From Rhodospirillales bacterium (lineage in GTDB: Bacteria > Pseudomonadota > Alphaproteobacteria > Rhodospirillales > SHVU01): a stretch of DNA of 64,000 bases. This document shows, in pieces, positions 55,709 to 64,000 of this stretch (within the stretch, counting starts at the first letter, position 1; every line of letters begins with the position of its first letter). The DNA lies in the NCBI GenBank assembly GCA_009691105.1, contig SHVU01000010.1:1-64000 (forward strand), in the 5' to 3' direction. The notes under the pieces are model-generated. The model was not told the DNA's origin and did no database searches. It saw nothing but the letters and a program-made list of their open reading frames with translations. The translations under genes and the position numbers were made by a program.

Positions 55709-56622
55709 GATTGGGCCACCGAAAGGCGAGGAGATTGTGCTGCCGCCTGGCGTACGCCGAGGATATGGCAAATGGCGTAGCTCAGGTCGGCGCGGTTCAA
55801 GGTGTAGAAATGGAAGTGTTCGACGCCATGCGCGCTGAGCAGCCGGCATTGTTCGGCAGCCACCGTCGCCGCGACCAGGCGTCGCGTATCTTCATCGTTG
55901 TCGAGGCCATCGAACAGCCGCGCCATCCACGGCGGCACCGAGGCGCCACAGGTTTTCGCGAACTCGATAACCCGGGCGAAGTTCATGACCGGCAAGATTC
56001 CGGGAACGATCGGCACGGTGATGCCGGCGGCGCGAGCCCGATCGCGGAATCGCAAGAACACATCGACGTCGAAAAAGAACTGGGTGATGGCACGACTCGC
56101 TCCGGCATCCACTTTACGCTTCAGATTAGTGAGATCGGCGGCGGCGCTCGTTGCCTCGGGGTGAACCTCGGGAAAGGCCGCGACGCTGATTTCGAAGTCG
56201 CCGACGCGCTTCAACCCCGCCACCAGATCGGCGGCGGTCGCATAGCCGTCGGGATGGGCGCGATACCCCTCGGCGCCCTGCGGCGGATCACCGCGCAGAG
56301 CGACGATGTGGCGAATACCGGCCTGGTGATAGCGCCGCGCCACCGCGTCGACCTCGTCACGACTAGCCCCGACACAGGTCAAATGCGCCGCTACTTCACG
56401 GCCCGTGTCCTGGTGAATGCGCAACACCGTGGCGTGAGTGCGTTCCCGGGTCGTACCACCCGCCCCGTAGGTCACGGAAAAGAAGCGGGGCTCGAGCGGC
56501 GCCAGACGTTGCACGCAGCTCCACAACGACTGCTCCATCTTCTCGGTCTTGGGCGGGAAGAATTCGAAGGAGACTTGCACCGGCTTGCCCCCGGCGACGG
56601 GAAGTCCGACGGGATCAGCCAT
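55705..56622 (-). CDS. metF: 5,10-methylenetetrahydrofolate reductase
   Basis: A 305-residue flavoprotein that supplies 5-methyl-THF to MetH. It contains [13 protein letters not shown], the folate and flavin site [17 protein letters not shown], and [23 protein letters not shown] and [16 protein letters not shown]. The ATG at 56622 overlaps the end of the regulator gene by 8 bases; upstream in-frame codons lie inside that gene. Both genes need each other's product, and the ATGA overlap with metH couples their translation. Confidence 0.95.
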
Positions 56623-57589
56623 GGTCGCGAACCTCGATCGGGCGTGGTGTCGCGGCGCGACGCGTCGGGCGCCGGGCCTGCCACACCAGCGTGGTGAGCG
56701 GATTGCCGGGAAGACGCACGATTTCGCAGAGGTCCAGACGCGCCGCCCGCAACCAGCCCTGAACATCGGTTTCGTCGAGGCCAAGATGGCGATGATGGTG
56801 TTCGGCACGCAGACTTTCGACACGGTGCGTGGCGAAATCGACGATCAGCAGGATGCCGTCCGGACGCAGCACCCGCGCCGCCTCGGCGATGGCGCGGCCG
56901 GGATCGGCCGCGTAGTGCAGCACCTGATGAAGGACCGCCGCATCGAACGCCGCGGCCGGAAACGGCAATTGATACATGTCACCCTTGCGGACCGTGCAGT
57001 TGCCAAGCCGCGCCCTGGCCAGATTGGCGCGGGCCACCGCCAGCATGTCGGGAGAAATATCGACGCCGTGGGCCCGTGTCACCCGTTTGGCAAAAAGATC
57101 GAGAATGCGGCCGGTACCGGTTCCGATATCGAGGAAATCGTCGATACCCTTGGCGGGCATCAACCGCAACAGCTCGGCTTCCACGGTTGTCTCATCAACG
57201 TACAACGAGCGAAGCTTGTCCCAGCTTGGCGCGATCCGACGGAAATAGCCCGCCGCTGCCCGGGCCCGCGCACTGGTCACGTCTTGAAGGCGCTCGCGGT
57301 CCAGAGCCAAGCCCGGATCATCTGTCGGCAGCATCGCGACAAGCCGACGGGCGAGCTCGGCATCGGCGCCAGTCCGCGCCAAACGGTGAAAGGCGCGATT
57401 GCCCTCGGCGGCGCGCTCCACCAGACCGGAATCGACCAAAACCTTAAGATGATGCGATACCGCGGGCTGGCTTTGCCCCAAAAGCTGCGCAAGCTCGCCC
57501 ACGGTCAGCTCGGCCTCGGCACAGAAGCCGAGAATCCGAAGCCGGCTGGGCTCAGCCGCGGCGCGCAACGCTTGAAGAAGAGCATCCAT
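56615..57589 (-). CDS. ArsR-type regulator with methyltransferase-like domain (SahR-like)
   Basis: A 324-residue fusion. Residues 1-75 form an ArsR winged helix (LRAAAEPSRLRILGF, LLGQSQPAVSHHLKVL). Residues about 140-290 are a Rossmann methyltransferase fold with SAM motif LDIGTGTGRILDLFA and VLHQVLHYAADPGRAI. SahR, described in proteobacteria as the S-adenosylhomocysteine-responsive repressor of the methionine cycle, has an effector domain related to SAM-dependent methylases, and metF/metH are its core targets. Position and architecture both fit. Whether it keeps enzymatic activity is unknown. Confidence 0.88.
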   Translation of the reverse strand: MDALLQALRAAAEPSRLRILGFCAEAELTVGELAQLLGQSQPAVSHHLKVLVDSGLVERAAEGNRAFHRLARTGADAELARRLVAMLPTDDPGLALDRERLQDVTSARARAAAGYFRRIAPSWDKLRSLYVDETTVEAELLRLMPAKGIDDFLDIGTGTGRILDLFAKRVTRAHGVDISPDMLAVARANLARARLGNCTVRKGDMYQLPFPAAAFDAAVLHQVLHYAADPGRAIAEAARVLRPDGILLIVDFATHRVESLRAEHHHRHLGLDETDVQGWLRAARLDLCEIVRLPGNPLTTLVWQARRPTRRAATPRPIEVRDHG

Positions 57590-57619
57590 ATGGGTGTCGA
57601 CGCTCGTGAGAGTTCAGGC

Positions 57620-57665
57620 CTAATGTTTCAATGATAAACATATATTTATGAACATATCAATAGCA
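57620..57665 (-). promoter_or_regulatory. AT-rich promoter/operator candidate of the methionine operon
   Basis: In an otherwise GC-rich region this tract holds TGATA (57632-57636) facing TATCA (57655-57659), a CATA-TATT-TATG palindrome between them, and a direct AACATAT repeat (57637, 57651). On the minus strand TTGATA (57655-57660) could be a -35. It lies 31-76 bases before the regulator's ATG, so autoregulation is plausible. Confidence 0.5.
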
Positions 57666-57916
57666 AGCCACGAGATAGCCTGGAGTCTCGCCTCCCTCGC
57701 CCGGACAGCCGTTGTGATCCAAAGAAAATCGGAATCTGGATGAACCATATTTTAAGGGTTTCTGGCGCATGGTAGGGACATCCGCTAAGGAACCCGCAGA
57801 CACCGACGTCGGCCAACGACGCGAACGCATAAAGCAGGGAATGGCGGCCTTCAGGATTGGGCTCGCGCCGTGCCGGCAAGATCGCCGGGACGAGGTTTAG
57901 AGAGAAGAGGCTTCGG
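57666..57916. other. Intergenic region without an assignable gene
   Basis: About 250 bases between the methionine-operon promoter and the mlaA remnant. Short frames on both strands resemble nothing I know. A T/A-rich patch (ACCATATTTTAAGGGTTT, near 57747-57764) stands out, but I found no hairpin with a U-run and no insertion-sequence ends. It may hold the original mlaA promoter. Confidence 0.4.
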
Positions 57917-58720
57917 TTGATTCGGTTAAATCGTTCTATCCTGCGCCGTTTATAGCTGTATCCCGTTGCCGCCCTAGCCCTCGCCGGCTGGGTAGCGGGG
58001 TGTGCCTCTGCGCCCGATCCCAAGGACGCCGATGCCGTCCAGGATTACGTCGAAGCCAATGATCCTGCCGAGCCGACCATGCGCGCCGTCTTCGCATTCA
58101 ACCAAGCGCTCGACACGCTCATCGTCAAACCGCTGGCCGAGGATTATCTAGAACTGCCCGAGCAAGTGTGGGCCAGCATTCACAATTTCCTGCAAAATCT
58201 CCGCACGCCAGTGGTTTTGTTCAACGATGTCATGCATGGAAACGGCGAGCGCGCCGGAACGACCGTGGCGCGCGTCGCCCTCAACACGACCTTGGGCATC
58301 GGCGGCTTGTTCGATCCGGCAACCGCGGCTGGCTATCCCCGCCACAGCGAGGACTTTGGTCAAACGCTCGCGGTCTGGGGCGTCGATGAAGGCCCGTATA
58401 TCGTGTGGCCGATCCTGGGCCCGTCGAACCCGCGCGACACCGTCGGCTTCACCGTCGACTTTTTCACGGATCCCTTGAACGTGTGGACGAGCTTCGCCGA
58501 ATACTGATCGCTCGTGTATTACGGTCGCACCGGCATCACCATGGTCGACGCCCGCGCCATCAACTACGACGAATTCGAGGACCTGCAGAAGGGCTCGATC
58601 GATTTCTACGTCGCGATACGCAATTTCTATCGCCAGCGGCGCGACAGCGACATCAAGAACGAAGACATCGAGGGCGCCGCCCCGGCGCCGAGTCCCGACA
58701 CCGGCCCAAGGGTGCGCTGA
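57917..58720 (+). pseudogene. mlaA: mlaA (VacJ) lipoprotein gene with two in-frame stops
   Basis: One frame of 268 codons encodes an outer-membrane MlaA lipoprotein. It starts with a TTG-initiated signal (MIRLNRSILRRL), passes a TAG at 57953-57955, then resumes LYPVAALALAGWVAGC with the lipobox Cys at 58001-58003. The mature part has NDPAEPTMRAVFAFNQALD, IGGLFDPAT, DFGQTLAVWGVDEGPY and LLGPSNPRD-like blocks. A TGA at 58505-58507 interrupts EY-SLVYYGRTG, after which the normal ending continues to 58720. No frame change occurs. A rare CTG start at 57956 could bypass the first stop but not the second. mlaC follows after 2 bases. Confidence 0.82.
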
Positions 58721-58722
58721 CC

Positions 58723-59355
58723 ATGATCAAACGATCCATCCGGAGCCTGTTTGCCACGGTGGTGTTGATCGCCTGGTCCGCGGCGGCGATGGCCGCCACC
58801 GAAATCGAAACCGAAGGTCAGAAGTTCATCTCGTCGCTGACCGACCGCGCCATTCAGTCTCTGACCGCGAAGGACATTTACCGCGGCGAGCGGGTCAAGC
58901 GCTTCCGGGCCCTTTTCAACGAGCACTTCGCGGTCCCGGTGATCGGCGAATGGGTGCTGGGTCGCAACTGGGCGCGGGCAACCCCCGAGAAACGCACCGA
59001 ATATTTGAAACTGTTCGAGGATTGGATCGTCGTCGCCTACGTCGATCGCTTTGCCGAGTACGCCGGCGAATCCCTGGCCATCACGCGCAGCAAAGAACTG
59101 GATAAGACCAACGTCGCCGTATTCTCGGAATTGGTGCGGCCGACCGGTGGCGCGCCGGTGCGCATCGAATGGCGCGTCGGGAAATCAGATTCCAGCTACA
59201 AGATTACTGATCTGATCGTCGAAGGCGTCAGCATGAGCGTCAACATGCGCTCGCAGTTCGCCTCGGTCATTCAGCAGAACGGCGGCCAGGTTGCCGCCCT
59301 GTTGCGGGTCATGCGCGACAAGACCGCAGCCTTGCGTAAGGAACTCGGCGAATAG
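58723..59355 (+). CDS. mlaC: Periplasmic phospholipid-binding protein MlaC
   Basis: A 210-residue exported protein. The signal peptide (1-24, LFATVVLIAWSAAAMA) is followed by the MlaC/Ttg2D domain with FRALFNEHFAVPVIGEWVLG, ATPEKRTEYLKLFEDW and ITDLIVEGVSMSVNMRSQF. In the Mla pathway it carries phospholipids between the MlaA complex in the outer membrane and MlaFEDB in the inner membrane. Here it is intact while the adjacent mlaA is broken. It is convergent with ettA (6 bases between stops). Confidence 0.92.
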   Translation: MIKRSIRSLFATVVLIAWSAAAMAATEIETEGQKFISSLTDRAIQSLTAKDIYRGERVKRFRALFNEHFAVPVIGEWVLGRNWARATPEKRTEYLKLFEDWIVVAYVDRFAEYAGESLAITRSKELDKTNVAVFSELVRPTGGAPVRIEWRVGKSDSSYKITDLIVEGVSMSVNMRSQFASVIQQNGGQVAALLRVMRDKTAALRKELGE

Positions 59356-59361
59356 CCGTGT

Positions 59362-61044
<1,683 letters not shown>

Positions 61045-61166
61045 GCGGCACTCCTGAGGCCGGCGACTTGTAACCAATGCAACGCCGCGAGGCAACCGAC
61101 GCTCGATACCTCGACTTCGAGCCGAGGATCGCTATGCTCGCACGAAGCGGTCGAGGGGGGCGAAAC

Positions 61167-63092
61167 GTGGCGGATGCGGCGGCCTGGGTAGGGATTTTCA
61201 TTGGCGTCTATGCCGCTGCTGCGCTTCTTCTGGCCCGGCACGGTGGATCGCCGAAACCGGCGGTTGGCGGCTCCTTTTTCGCCATCGGCCCCCTGTCCTC
61301 GACGACATTCACCCTTGGCGCGACCATTACAGCCCTACCGGCCTTCTTTATCCTCGGATACCCGGCCCTAATCCGTCGCGACGGCTTGGCCGCCGCCATT
61401 CTGGGCGCCACGGCGATCGGCATCGCCCTGGTCGCAGTCGCGACGTTCAAGCGCCTCTGGCTCGTCGGCCAGCGTCACGGCCATGCCACGCTCGGCGACG
61501 TTCTCGCCCGATACTTCGGCAACGATGCCATTCGGCTGCCACTCGTCGTCATCGGTCTTGCCTTCGCCATTCCGTTTTTGGCCATGCAGCTTCTGGCGGC
61601 CGGCGCCATCGTCGAATTCGCGACCGGAGGCGAGGTCGATCGCCGCGTCGGCGCGGCCGCTTTCGGCATTCTTCTCGTCGCCGTCCTCGGCAAGGGCGGA
61701 TTTCGGACGCTCGCCCGACTGGGCGCCGTGCAGGGGGCATTGGTCGCGGCGGGAATCACCGTAGCCGTCGTCGCCGCGGTCACGGCGGCGGGTGGCATCG
61801 GTAGTATCGTCGACGGGCTTTCGGCTTTCGCGACCTCGGGCTCCAGCCTCTTCGCCACGACTGGTGGGCGCGGCGGCGGCGATTTTCATGCATTCTTTGC
61901 CGTCGCCGGAACGATGCCAGCTCCAACCATTGCCGATGCAACGCCAGCCTGGACAGTCGCGCTCGGGTTCTCGGCCGCCCTCGCCGCCGTCGGCTTGGCG
62001 ACGTCGCCCGCCTATTGCCAATGGCCGCTCGGTGCCGCGTCGCCGCGCCCCTTCGCGCCGCACACCATCTGGGGACCGGCCGTTGCCATCGGTCTCGTGC
62101 TTGTCCTTGCAGCGGTCCTTCTCGGATTGGCGGGACGCATGCCGGGCCGCGAGACGGGATCGGCCGACATCGCGTTACTGGTCGATGACCTGGGCTTGGC
62201 GGCAGGGACGACCTTTCCGCCGCTTCTGCGCATGGCCGCAAGCACCAGCGCTGCATCACCGTGGATTGCAGGCCTCATTGTCGTGGCCGCCATCGCCGCG
62301 ACCCAAGCCGTTGGTGCCCTCGCTCTCATGGCCGGAGCCATCGTGCCTCGCGAAATCGGACGGTGGGCCGGCCGCGCCGTTCCGGCGGACGCCGAGGCGG
62401 TCATCGGCCGCGCTGCCATGTTGGTCGTTCTGCTCATCGATTTTGGCCTGATCGCCGCTGCACCTGACAGCGTCATCCGCTACGGCGGCTTGGCGCTGGC
62501 GTTTGGACTCCAGGTCGCGCCGCTTCTCGTCGCAGCCCTATGGCTGCCGTGGATAACACGCCAAGGGGCAGTCGCTGGCGTCGTCACCGGCCTTGTGGTG
62601 GCCATTCTCGCCGAGACCCAAGGTCCGCTCTTCGCCGGCATTGGACTTCCGAGCTTCGGGCGATGGCCCCTCGGCATCCACCCGGCGGCTTGGGGCCTCG
62701 CCGCACATCTCGTCGTGCTTCTCTTGGTGTCGGCGATTACACAGGATCGCGACACCGCGGCACGACATGCCGAATGGCATCGTGACCTCGACGCCCACGC
62801 CGGTCTTTCGCCAGAACGCCGGCCGTTCTTTCGTGTGGCTGTCGGTGCCGCCGTTCTCTGGGCCTTTCTGGCGGTCGGCCCCGGCGTTGTCATCGGCAAT
62901 GATGTCTTCAGCGCACCGGAGAACGGTCGGCCCGGATGGACCTTCGGCATTCCATCGATCTGGGCCTGGCACATTTTGATGTGGCTTAGCGGCGTCGCCT
63001 TGGTCGTCGCTCTCGGTCGTCGTTTTGGACTTGCGACTATTCCGCCCGCGACCGCCGACGTGCGCTCCGACACCGAGGCCGTAAGTCGATGA
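61167..63092 (+). CDS. Sodium:solute symporter-family membrane protein
   Basis: A 641-residue protein with about 13-14 hydrophobic segments, resembling the SSS/SLC5 family (GATITALPAFFILGYPALIRRDGL, GHATLGDVLARYFG, ASPRPFAPHTIW). A C-terminal DxDTAARHAEW stretch and two further helices extend it beyond the usual core. I choose the GTG at 61167 because a strong GAGGGGGG lies 8 bases upstream; a longer frame opens at 61077, and the starts there lack a ribosome site. Its stop overlaps the next gene (ATGA). Which solute it moves is not evident; acetate-permease-like relatives exist. Confidence 0.78.
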   Translation: MADAAAWVGIFIGVYAAAALLLARHGGSPKPAVGGSFFAIGPLSSTTFTLGATITALPAFFILGYPALIRRDGLAAAILGATAIGIALVAVATFKRLWLVGQRHGHATLGDVLARYFGNDAIRLPLVVIGLAFAIPFLAMQLLAAGAIVEFATGGEVDRRVGAAAFGILLVAVLGKGGFRTLARLGAVQGALVAAGITVAVVAAVTAAGGIGSIVDGLSAFATSGSSLFATTGGRGGGDFHAFFAVAGTMPAPTIADATPAWTVALGFSAALAAVGLATSPAYCQWPLGAASPRPFAPHTIWGPAVAIGLVLVLAAVLLGLAGRMPGRETGSADIALLVDDLGLAAGTTFPPLLRMAASTSAASPWIAGLIVVAAIAATQAVGALALMAGAIVPREIGRWAGRAVPADAEAVIGRAAMLVVLLIDFGLIAAAPDSVIRYGGLALAFGLQVAPLLVAALWLPWITRQGAVAGVVTGLVVAILAETQGPLFAGIGLPSFGRWPLGIHPAAWGLAAHLVVLLLVSAITQDRDTAARHAEWHRDLDAHAGLSPERRPFFRVAVGAAVLWAFLAVGPGVVIGNDVFSAPENGRPGWTFGIPSIWAWHILMWLSGVALVVALGRRFGLATIPPATADVRSDTEAVSR

Positions 63093-64000
63093 AAGAAGGC
63101 CGCCCCTCGAGCTCGCCCGGCCTAGGCATCCTCTGCATGCTCGGAAGCTGCGCCGTCGGCATCACCAGCGATGCCGTCACCAAATGGATGACCACCACCT
63201 ATCCGGTCGGCCAAATCCTGTTCGTCCGCAATATTTTCGTCTTCGTGCCGATCATTCTGCTGGTGTGGCGCAGCGGGGGATTTTCGGTCCTGCGCATTCA
63301 CGACGTCCGCACCAATCTGTTGCGGGCGGTCTTCATGGCGAGCGGCACTTTCATGTTCATTTTCGGACTGAAGCTGTTGCCGTTGGCCGTCGCCATTGCC
63401 ATTGGATTCACCGGGCCGCTGCTGCTGACAGCATTGGCCGGACCCATGCTGGGCGAGCATGTCGGCTGGCGACGGTGGAGCGCCGTCGGCGTCGGATTCT
63501 GTGGCGTCCTTCTGATGACGCGGCCCGGCGCCGGTGTGTTCCAACTGGCGATCTTGGTTCCGATCATCTCGGCCGTCCTCGGAACCCTCAAGGACGTGGT
63601 CACCCGCAGCTTGGTCGCGACCGAAACGCCGGTCGCCATCATGACCTTCACGACGTTCGTCATTACCTCTGCCGGCGCCTCGACCGTCGTATTCGGATGG
63701 GAACCGATCACCCTCCCGGACATTGGATTGCTCGCCCTCGCCGGCGTCCTCGTCGGAACCTCGCACTATCTGCAGATCGAGGCCTTTCGCCTCGCCCAAG
63801 TCGCGCTGGTCGCGCCGTTCCGCTATTCGACGTTGGTCTGGGGAATCGGCCTCGGCTTCCTGGTTTTCGGCGAACTTCCCGACGTCTGTACGATTGCCGG
63901 CTCCGGCGTCGTCGTGGCAAGCGGCCTGTACATCATGCATCGCGAGACGGTCCGCGGCCTTCGGACCAACGCCGAGAGTGCCAAGAATCGCCGCGTGTAG
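63089..64000 (+). CDS. EamA/DMT-superfamily transporter
   Basis: A 303-residue protein with ten predicted helices arranged as two EamA repeats. The first repeat includes KWMTTTYPVGQILFVRN and LPLAVAIAIGFTGPLLLTAL; the second includes SHYLQIEAFRLAQVALVAPF, YSTLVWGIGLGFLVFGE and GVVVASGLYIMHRE. It resembles the RhaT/YdcZ-like small-metabolite exporters. The ATG overlaps the symporter stop, so the two transporters are translationally coupled. The stop codon is the last triplet of the window. Confidence 0.9.
   Translation: MKEGRPSSSPGLGILCMLGSCAVGITSDAVTKWMTTTYPVGQILFVRNIFVFVPIILLVWRSGGFSVLRIHDVRTNLLRAVFMASGTFMFIFGLKLLPLAVAIAIGFTGPLLLTALAGPMLGEHVGWRRWSAVGVGFCGVLLMTRPGAGVFQLAILVPIISAVLGTLKDVVTRSLVATETPVAIMTFTTFVITSAGASTVVFGWEPITLPDIGLLALAGVLVGTSHYLQIEAFRLAQVALVAPFRYSTLVWGIGLGFLVFGELPDVCTIAGSGVVVASGLYIMHRETVRGLRTNAESAKNRRV

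Noticed and set aside
57646-58023. 125-codon minus-strand frame across the mlaA leader
   Set aside because: It runs antisense to the lipobox and through the methionine promoter, with no ribosome site and no recognisable domain.

Overview
The window is a GC-rich stretch of a bacterial chromosome, most likely from an alphaproteobacterium and possibly a member of the Rhodospirillales. The pointers are a Coq7-type ubiquinone hydroxylase, a class II DAHP synthase, groESL behind a CIRCE element, a SahR-like regulator ahead of metF-metH, and a pst operon with long permeases. Most of it is housekeeping DNA, densely packed, with many 4-base ATGA overlaps and convergent genes ending within a few bases of each other.

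Layout. 0-0.5 kb: a mobile-element scar, with the 5' end of an IS6-family transposase, a tyrosine-integrase stub and tRNA-Leu(CAA). 0.6-2.3 kb: a YqaA-type membrane protein, dsbB and coq7. 2.4-7.8 kb: a crotonase, a family III CoA-transferase, a TrmH-type RNA methylase, cimA and a dienelactone hydrolase. 8-14.2 kb: an overlapping cysS-gltX-nadE run, a hypothetical gene and a nicotinate phosphoribosyltransferase. 14.2-20.8 kb: DAHP synthase, a glutathione transferase, glutathione reductase and two tandem semialdehyde dehydrogenases. 21-24.5 kb: glmS, glmU and tRNA-Val(CAC). 24.5-29.4 kb: a multidomain class III cyclase, prmA and uvrD. 29.5-31.5 kb: an XRE regulator with a palindrome, a small exported protein and an HtrA-like protein that has lost its whole catalytic triad.

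31.5-40.5 kb holds the complete phosphate system on the minus strand, in transcription order phoR, pstS, pstC, pstA, pstB, phoU, phoB. An 11-bp-phased Pho box overlaps the 3' end of phoR, and a strong hairpin lies between pstS and pstC. 40.6-42.7 kb is groES-groEL with promoter, CIRCE and terminator. 42.7-51.5 kb is accessory DNA: a dehydrogenase gene with two in-frame stops, a DinG-like helicase, a ferredoxin/metallo-beta-lactamase fusion, two half-size permeases, remnants of a peptide ABC transporter around an intact M14 carboxypeptidase, and a membrane protein. Next comes an M41-like protein whose HEXXH motif is gone. 52-57.6 kb is the sahR-like, metF, metH operon. 57.9-59.4 kb has a broken mlaA and an intact mlaC. 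59.4-64 kb holds ettA, a solute:sodium symporter-like protein and an EamA transporter.

I saw no CRISPR array, rRNA or complete prophage. The points most worth a second look are the two protease-like proteins without catalytic residues (HtrA-like and M41-like), the Pho box built into phoR, the PhoR with no membrane segment, and the group of broken genes between 42 and 59 kb.
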